This document shows, piece after piece, positions 1 through 3,994 of a stretch of DNA of 6,704 nt. This stretch comes from JBDHAC01 sp039588215 (GTDB taxonomy: Bacteria; Gemmatimonadota; Gemmatimonadetes; Palauibacterales; Palauibacteraceae). Under the pieces are notes generated by a model. It was not told where the DNA came from. It saw only the letters and a list, made by a program, of their open reading frames with translations, and searched no databases. Each line of letters begins with the position of its first letter. The first letter of the stretch is position 1. Made by a program: the position numbers and the translations under genes. The DNA is taken from the NCBI GenBank assembly GCA_039588215.1, contig JBDHAD010000099.1, positions 1 through 6,704 of the forward strand. Reading direction: 5' to 3'.

Positions 1-74
1 GAAACCGTATACGATGGACTCCGGCCCCTACTGAAATAGTATGTTGATGCCCGTGTGGTCTATGAATTCCGTAG
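1..74 (+). repeat. Module A palindrome array (32-base period, first unit cut by window start)
   Basis: Three imperfect palindromes of the form CTACGG-NNN-CCGTAT lie in register. The first is truncated by the window edge (gaaaccgtat, 1-10, register start -4), the second starts at 28 (ctactgaaatagtat) and the third at 60 (ctatgaattccgtag). The register is exactly 32 bases, the same as in modules B and E. The tRNA-like block begins 30 bases after the third start. Individual matches to the consensus are 10 to 12 of 15. This could be a recombinase or regulator binding array; the function is inferred. Confidence 0.7.
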
Positions 75-78
75 GAAT

Positions 79-143
79 CGGGGCTCTGGCGAGGTGCTTC
101 CCAAGCTGAAGGTCGCCGGTTCGAGACCGGTCGCCCGCTTTCT
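79..143 (+). repeat. Copy A: 3' half of a tRNA-Gly(CCC)-like sequence, contiguous T-arm
   Basis: The block has an anticodon-loop-like TTCCCAA (98-104, CCC anticodon). It continues with a variable segment, a complete T-arm (GCCGG-TTCGAGA-CCGGT, 115-131) and the acceptor 3' strand CGCCCGC (132-138). A D-arm is absent, and the 5' acceptor strand survives only as CGGG (79-82). GGCGA (88-92) can instead pair with TCGCC (113-117). It is therefore a tRNA-derived fragment rather than a working tRNA. This is the only copy whose T-loop is uninterrupted. Copies B and E match it at 90-120 base for base. Confidence 0.8.
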
Positions 144-174
144 CCGAAGCCACCCGTCCTCAGGGGGCTTTCGG
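144..174 (+). terminator. Hairpin following tRNA-like copy A
   Basis: CCGAAGCC (144-151) pairs with GGCTTTCGG (166-174) with one bulge, and an inner CCC/GGG extends the stem. It directly follows the tRNA-like 3' end, as tRNA terminators often do, and has a counterpart after copy B. No T-run follows, so intrinsic termination is uncertain. It may simply be part of the repeated module. Confidence 0.4.
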
Positions 175-442
175 GGCGGAGATGGCCAGTGCCACACCGC
201 GCGCGCGAGGCTCCCCCTTCCGGCACGGCGACGGTTCATCGATGGTCGGATCAGTATTGCACGTTGTGCGTCTGCGACCGTTGCCGCTGAAGAAACCGCG
301 CCCCAATTTCTAGTTCGAGATCCACGGTACCGCCGGTGAGCATGTCCGGCCCCGCCGCCAGACCGACGCCCCAACAGGACGCCAGCCGGACGACGTGACC
401 TCGGGCCCGCCGACGGTGCAGCAGCACGTCCTTACCCAGTTC
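175..442. other. Segment between module A and PD40 gene; possible antisense gene fragment
   Basis: No firm gene is seen. On the minus strand an open frame runs from about 437 down to a TGA at 251-253, with mostly G or C third positions. It reads through short stretches such as ELGKDVLLH and GGTVDLELEIGARF. It has no convincing start or ribosome-binding site, and upstream it runs into the antisense of the PD40 gene. It could be the C-terminal stub of a gene cut when the PD40 segment arrived, or chance. Open frames crossing the tRNA-like block (55-339 plus, 60-374 minus) are readthroughs of a structured repeat. Confidence 0.25.
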
Positions 443-453
443 GGAGGTGCCCG

Positions 454-1440
454 ATGCGTATCCCCACTTCCATCAGAGCACTTGACGCGGTCAGGCTGAG
501 TTTCTCACTGGCGGTGGTGTTCTCAGTCGCCGGCTGCCAGGATGCCGAGCGGCCGCTCGCCCCTCCGCTCCCCGGCCCAGAATTCAACCAGTCGGCAGGA
601 CCCAGCCTCCACGGGCGAATCGCGTTCCACAGCAACTGCGACGGCCACGACTTCGACATCTACGTGATGAACGCCGATGGGACCGGCAGAACGCAGCTGA
701 CCCACAACACGATGCACGAATTCGAGGCCTCGTGGTCGCCGAACGGCAGGCAGATCGGGTTCTGCGGCGACATCTCCCCCACGGGGGGTGGAGTTGCGGG
801 CATCTTCGTCATGAACGCGGACGGGACAGGAAGCACAAGGCTCACCGACGGCTGCCTCGTTGTCTGGTCGCCGAATGGCAGGCAGATCGCGTTCGCCAGC
901 GATCGTGACGGTGACGCCGAGGTCTACGTCATGAATGCCGACGGAACTGGCGTGACGCAGCTCACCGTCAACTCCGCGAACGACGAGCCGAGAGACTGGT
1001 CGCCGGATGGCAAGCGAATCGCATTCGTAAGCGATCGCGACGGCGGCGACCGTGACATCTACGTCATGAACGTGGACGGCAGCGGAGTCACCCGGCTCAC
1101 CGACCACCCCGCCGACGACGAGGGCGACTACGCCCAATGGTCGCCCAACGGCAAGCGGTTCGTGTTCAGCAGCAGACGGGACGGCGGTGACTTCGACATC
1201 TTCGTGATGAACGCGGACGGGACCCGTGTTACGCAGCTCACGGACAACGATGGGATCGATGACGACGACCCGGTCTGGTCGCCCAATGGCAGGCACATCG
1301 CGTTCCACAGCACCCGCGACAGCGACCACGACCAGGAGATCTTCGTGATGAACGCCGACGGAAGCGGGGTGGTCCAGCTCACGGACAGCGACGAATGCTG
1401 GGGCGACGGCGTTCCAAGCTGGACCGCGGGAGCGCGGTAG
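454..1440 (+). CDS. TolB-like PD40 six-bladed beta-propeller lipoprotein
   Basis: Predicted exported lipoprotein of 328 residues. The N-terminus has a basic start, a hydrophobic stretch (about 15-27) and a lipobox VAGC with Cys28 as the lipidation site; Gln29-Asp30 follow, compatible with outer-membrane sorting. A Pro-rich linker leads to six PD40 (WD40-like) repeats. Each has the pattern IAF-S-rD-G-eIyVMNADGTG-TqLT followed by WSPNGr. The Met of the VMN motif falls at 72, 120, 160, 205, 252 and 299, giving blades of 40 to 48 residues. The chain ends with PSWTAG, which may close the ring. The start ATG has GGAGG at 443-447, six bases upstream. Such propellers resemble the C-terminal domain of TolB, a Tol-Pal periplasmic protein. 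The TolB N-terminal domain and neighbouring tol genes are missing, so this is a generic binding or scaffold propeller with unknown partner. It stands alone between modules A and B. Confidence 0.9.
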   Translation: MRIPTSIRALDAVRLSFSLAVVFSVAGCQDAERPLAPPLPGPEFNQSAGPSLHGRIAFHSNCDGHDFDIYVMNADGTGRTQLTHNTMHEFEASWSPNGRQIGFCGDISPTGGGVAGIFVMNADGTGSTRLTDGCLVVWSPNGRQIAFASDRDGDAEVYVMNADGTGVTQLTVNSANDEPRDWSPDGKRIAFVSDRDGGDRDIYVMNVDGSGVTRLTDHPADDEGDYAQWSPNGKRFVFSSRRDGGDFDIFVMNADGTRVTQLTDNDGIDDDDPVWSPNGRHIAFHSTRDSDHDQEIFVMNADGSGVVQLTDSDECWGDGVPSWTAGAR

Positions 1441-1532
1441 GGTAATAGCACGGCCTCTAGCTGGCGTAGGGTGCCGTCGCGCGTGTCCGGCCGACCCATT
1501 TCCGCGGGGGCCTTCGTGCACTTCGGGGGTGG
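1441..1532. other. PD40 gene trailer up to module B
   Basis: Non-coding as far as I can see. I found no strong hairpin plus T-run to end the PD40 transcript before the repeat module, so termination may rely on the hairpin at 1748-1778. Confidence 0.4.
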
Positions 1533-1552
1533 GCGGGTTTCTGTGCGGGTTT
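1533..1552 (+). repeat. Paired GCGGGTTT direct repeats, module B
   Basis: GCGGGTTT occurs at 1533-1540 and 1545-1552, a 12-base step. It lies four bases before the first palindrome register start. The identical pair, step and offset occur in module E (6541-6560), so it belongs to the boundary module. Confidence 0.7.
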
Positions 1553-1556
1553 GACC

Positions 1557-1635
1557 CTCTGGAATTCGTATACGGGGTGGTCGCGACCCTACGGTAATCG
1601 TATGGAAACGTCCGTAACCCCTACGGATTCCGTAG
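1557..1635 (+). repeat. Module B palindrome array, three units at 32-base spacing
   Basis: Unit starts are 1557 (ctctggaattcgtat), 1589 (ctacggtaatcgtat) and 1621 (ctacggattccgtag), so both steps are 32 bases. The third is a full TACGG-ATT-CCGTA palindrome and also nests ATTCC-GTA-GGAAT. The 32-base step is about three helical turns, so proteins bound at each unit would lie on the same DNA face. The TAG at 1621-1623 on the minus strand is the stop of the carboxypeptidase-regulatory-like frame. Confidence 0.8.
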
Positions 1636-3579
1636 GAATCGGGCGCTTGGCGAGGTGCTTCCCAAGCTGAAGGTCGCCGGTGAGAGCTGCGGCCGCTGAC
1701 GCGGTCCTCGCTCGTCGCAAGCTCCCCGAGACCGGTCGCCCGCTTTTACGAAAGCCTCCGCGATGCGGGGGCTTTCGTCTTCTGGGGTTGGTCTCGGCGG
1801 TCGGCGACTGGGGGCGTCCAAGCCGAACACCCTGCGGCCCGACCTGTCCGCCGAGACTTCAAAATCGAGCCGGAGCGCTCCACCGGGCGGCGTGCGACGC
1901 CAAACGGCGTCGCTCGCGGCGCCTCCGGTCTCCGCCTGCGCGATGACGGTGCGGCCTCCAGGCAGCCCGCAAACCGAGTAGGCGCCTGTGGCGTCCGCCT
2001 CAACGCCTGTCTGCGTCCACGTCCACGTCTTCGTGACCGTGGTGAGTACCTTGCCCAGCCGTGCGCTGTGATCGCTGTAGCCAATCCACACGCGGGCACC
2101 CGGAACGGGCTCGCCGGATTCGGCATCCCGAACGTAGCCGACGACGATGCTCGAGGATCGACGATGCGCCTGACCCCGACCTTCCTCGGGATCAGGACAA
2201 ACTCGGGCGAGAGTGGTCTCTAACGCCGGGAACGCGAGATCGATGCGTGCGACACGGCCCGCACGGACCTCGACCAGCTGCTCCAGCGGCGCAAGCCGGA
2301 ACAGTCCGGCATCGGGATGCTCTACCCTAACCGTGTACTCACCCGGCGCTACGAAGTCGAGCCGGAGACGGCCCTCCGAGTCCGTCCGTCCCTCATAATC
2401 CGCCCCGCGCACCAACACAACGCCACCCGCCAACGGAGCGTTTCCCAGACTGTCGTAGACAGTCCCGATGATCGATCCCCATTCGGCGGGCTCGATCGCC
2501 TCGCCATCCGGGAACACGACGCGCACCACCTCACCGCCGGCCTCCGTGTAGCCTGCCAGTCGCCGCTCGCGCGGCCACGGCACGCGACCCTGCTCTGGAA
2601 TCGGCATTCGAACCCACCAGCGGCGTACGACCCAGTGACCCGTTGGCAGCCGAAGGAAGTCCACGCGTCCCCCGGCCCTGTACCGACGGATGGTCCGACC
2701 CAGCCCGGTGTAGTCGTATTCCAGGTGGCTTAGCCCACCAGTGGCTCGATTCAGCCACAGAACTCCTTCGATGTCCGCTTGCTCCGGGCGTTCCATGGGC
2801 TCGAAGGCGAGTCCGAGCAGGCCCTCATGCTCTCCCTCTCCGTCCCGCAAGGAGAAGCAGTGGCGTTCGCCAAAGGGATCCGAGAGCAGGACGTCCGCGT
2901 CCGGAGCAAAAAACTGCCACCCACCCCCCTCCTCCCGTACGTACCCCTCCGCGGCGAGCGCCTCTACCGGTGCGCTCAAAAAGGACCACTGGTCCTCCCT
3001 TGTCTTCCTAAAGCTCCGCTCCCCTCGGATTCGGCCGGATCGCGGGTCCAACTCCCGGAACCACGTTCGTATGTCGAATTGCACGGGTTCCCGCGTCGCA
3101 GTCCAGCGGGTCATCTCGAGCGCCTTCCGGGTCTCTTCCCACACCCTCGCCAGCTGCTCCCCCGCACCGGGCCGAGGTCTGCAGAAGGACTCCACGGAGA
3201 CGTGCAACTCGGTCAGGTGGATCGGTTGGATGGGTATCTCCAGCCGCCGGCTCAGAGTCTGGCCCAGAGACAAATCAAACGGGACGGAAGTCCACGTCTC
3301 GTAGCCGATCCGATAGACCCGCAGCCGGTAGCGGCCGGCTCTGTACAGGCTGATTGCGAACGCCCCACCCGGCCCGGTGAGCGTCGACGCGATCGCGTCA
3401 CCCGACTCCGTCAAGAGACTGACAAAGGCGCCCTGGATAGGCCAGGCGCTCTCGGCTTGCACGGCGATCCCCCTTACACCCTGAGCCGAGAGTGGGAGAG
3501 GAGCGATCGCCAGTACTATCGGAAGTAGCCTGCCGATCCCGATTGCGTGGGTTGTCCGACGAAGACAGCCGGTCCGCAT
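1621..3579 (-). CDS. Secreted carboxypeptidase-regulatory-like domain protein with repeat-encoded tail
   Basis: Predicted exported protein of 652 residues from the ATG at 3577-3579. That start is chosen because GAGG (3586-3589) lies six bases upstream and gives a compact signal peptide; a GTG at 3622-3624 would add 15 residues. The signal peptide core LLPIVLAIAPLPLSA (about 18-32) ends near a likely cleavage at SA-QG. A first Ig-like carboxypeptidase-regulatory fold covers about 35-116 (GAFVSLLTESGD, GYETW). A unique, probably beta-rich region spans about 125-365, a second such fold about 370-450 (GTVYDSLGNAPLAG, DSEGRLRLDFVAPGEYTV) and a third about 478-577 (GYVRDAESGEPVPGARV). Folds of this kind are common in exported and TonB-linked proteins; the actual role is unknown. 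The last 51 or so residues are encoded by the hairpin and tRNA-like block of module B, so the native C-terminus was probably lost. Confidence 0.8.
   Translation of the reverse strand: MRTGCLRRTTHAIGIGRLLPIVLAIAPLPLSAQGVRGIAVQAESAWPIQGAFVSLLTESGDAIASTLTGPGGAFAISLYRAGRYRLRVYRIGYETWTSVPFDLSLGQTLSRRLEIPIQPIHLTELHVSVESFCRPRPGAGEQLARVWEETRKALEMTRWTATREPVQFDIRTWFRELDPRSGRIRGERSFRKTREDQWSFLSAPVEALAAEGYVREEGGGWQFFAPDADVLLSDPFGERHCFSLRDGEGEHEGLLGLAFEPMERPEQADIEGVLWLNRATGGLSHLEYDYTGLGRTIRRYRAGGRVDFLRLPTGHWVVRRWWVRMPIPEQGRVPWPRERRLAGYTEAGGEVVRVVFPDGEAIEPAEWGSIIGTVYDSLGNAPLAGGVVLVRGADYEGRTDSEGRLRLDFVAPGEYTVRVEHPDAGLFRLAPLEQLVEVRAGRVARIDLAFPALETTLARVCPDPEEGRGQAHRRSSSIVVGYVRDAESGEPVPGARVWIGYSDHSARLGKVLTTVTKTWTWTQTGVEADATGAYSVCGLPGGRTVIAQAETGGAASDAVWRRTPPGGALRLDFEVSADRSGRRVFGLDAPSRRPPRPTPEDESPRIAEAFVKAGDRSRGACDERGPRQRPQLSPATFSLGSTSPSARFLRNP
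1640..1747 (+). repeat. Copy B: tRNA-Gly(CCC)-like block split by a 46-base insert
   Basis: The left half (1640-1681) has acceptor-like CGGGCG (1640-1645), GGCGA (1649-1653), TTCCCAA and GGTCGCCGGT. The right half (1728-1747) has GAGACCGGTCGCCCGCTTTT. CGGGCG pairs with CGCCCG (1737-1742), and GGCGA with TCGCC (1674-1678). Where copy A has two T-loop bases (TC, 121-122), B has 46 bases (1682-1727) containing GCGGCCGC. The left part through ACGCGGTC (ending 1706) resembles copy D. Bases 1707-1747 (41 bases) are identical to copy C. The block therefore looks like a fusion of a left-type and a right-type site at 1706/1707. Confidence 0.75.
1748..1778 (+). terminator. Strong hairpin after tRNA-like copy B
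   Basis: ACGAAAGCCTCCGC (1748-1761) pairs with GCGGGGGCTTTCGT (1765-1778) over 14 base pairs with one T-G wobble and a GAT loop. It follows the tRNA-like 3' end and its T-run, and is the counterpart of the hairpin at 144-174. The flank after it is CTTCTGG, only weakly T-rich. It lies inside the minus-strand reading frame that ends at 1621. Confidence 0.6.
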
Positions 3580-3585
3580 GTGCCA

Positions 3586-3589
3586 CCTC
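3586..3589 (-). promoter_or_regulatory. Ribosome-binding site deciding the start of the carboxypeptidase-regulatory-like gene
   Basis: On the minus strand GAGG is followed by six bases and ATG (3577-3579). The two upstream candidates (GTG 3622-3624, ATG 3592-3594) have weaker or no purine-rich leaders, which favours the shorter start. Confidence 0.5.
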
Positions 3590-3741
3590 GTCATGCGCAA
3601 GCGCCGGTCCGTACCCCTCACCACCTGAGAAGTTTGTCATGACGGATGCTCGGTGGATGAGAAAGACGCGATGCTATCTTCGGCGAGCCTCCAGGAGCCG
3701 ACGGACCGCACGACGTTGAGGATACAGTCGAGGAAGGACTT
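3590..3741. other. Upstream region of the carboxypeptidase-regulatory-like gene
   Basis: It should contain the minus-strand promoter, but I see no pair of elements good enough to call. No palindrome array or tRNA-like left half is present here, unlike before copies A, B and E. The sequence abuts the right-type site C abruptly at 3741/3742. Confidence 0.4.
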
Positions 3742-3786
3742 CTCGCTCGTCGCAAGCTCCCCGAGACCGGTCGCCCGCTTTTTTTT
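3742..3786 (+). repeat. Copy C: right half of the tRNA-like boundary, ending in T8
   Basis: Bases 3742-3782 are identical to 1707-1747 of copy B. They comprise the 3' part of the T-loop insert and then GAGACCGGTCGCCCGCTTTT. The left half and palindromes are absent. The acceptor-like CGCCCGC is followed by eight T (3779-3786) in place of the hairpin seen after A and B. It marks the boundary between the carboxypeptidase-regulatory-like segment and the oxidoreductase segment. Confidence 0.8.
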
Positions 3787-3883
3787 CACCCCCGCCTCCA
3801 GACCGTCTTTTGAACGGTGCTTACCTTGACGGCTCGGCACCTCCGTCTACTCTTCGCTCCTCGACTTCTCGTGGAGGGGTGTT

Positions 3884-3994
3884 ATGCACCGCCGAGTCCT
3901 GCCAGGTGTCAAGGCTCAGGTTCCGATGCGCCAGAGCTTCGGTCCGAGGTGGCGTGCAGCGGCAACCAGCGATGGGCAGGTCCGGGTCAGATAA
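3884..3994 (+). CDS. Possible small basic ORF, 36 residues
   Basis: An ATG at 3884 with GGAGG at 3873-3877, six bases upstream, opens a frame of 36 codons ending at TAA 3992-3994. The peptide begins MHRRVLPGVKAQVPM and is Arg-rich, with no Cys and no obvious membrane segment or signal peptide. It is not recognised. It is convergent with the oxidoreductase gene and overlaps its last codons by eight bases. The good ribosome-binding site is the main support. Chance is quite possible at this length, and a regulatory or cassette-borne leader peptide is an alternative. Confidence 0.25.
   Translation: MHRRVLPGVKAQVPMRQSFGPRWRAAATSDGQVRVR

Noticed and set aside
90..143. A functional tRNA-Gly(CCC) gene at copy A
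   Set aside because: No D-arm, no matching 5' acceptor strand, and the anticodon stem has only two outer-loop pairs in the tRNA fold. Only the 3' half is tRNA-like.
60..374. Minus-strand 104-residue ORF
   Set aside because: It reads through the antisense of the tRNA-like block (giving ATGLEPATFSLGS) and low-complexity Arg/Ala sequence. The same residue string partly reappears in the tail read through copy B, so it is a repeat artefact.
523..1521. Long minus-strand ORF of 332 residues opposite the PD40 gene
   Set aside because: Antisense of the PD40 repeats in GC-rich DNA. It gives repetitive VHHEDV-like noise, while the plus frame has a signal peptide, lipobox and clear family motifs.
1557..1635. 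CRISPR array
   Set aside because: Regular 32-base steps are present, but only three degenerate short palindromes occur, the intervening bases are partly conserved between modules, and there are no cas genes.
1640..1747. Classical integron attC site
   Set aside because: No GTTRRRY/RYYYAAC core pair at the block ends; the block is tRNA-derived and has a different layout. An unusual integron-like site remains possible and is reported as a finding.
3802..3818. Hairpin ACCGT-CTTTTGA-ACGGT as terminator of the oxidoreductase gene
   Set aside because: Only five base pairs, with no T-run on the minus strand and more than 160 bases past the stop; too weak to call.
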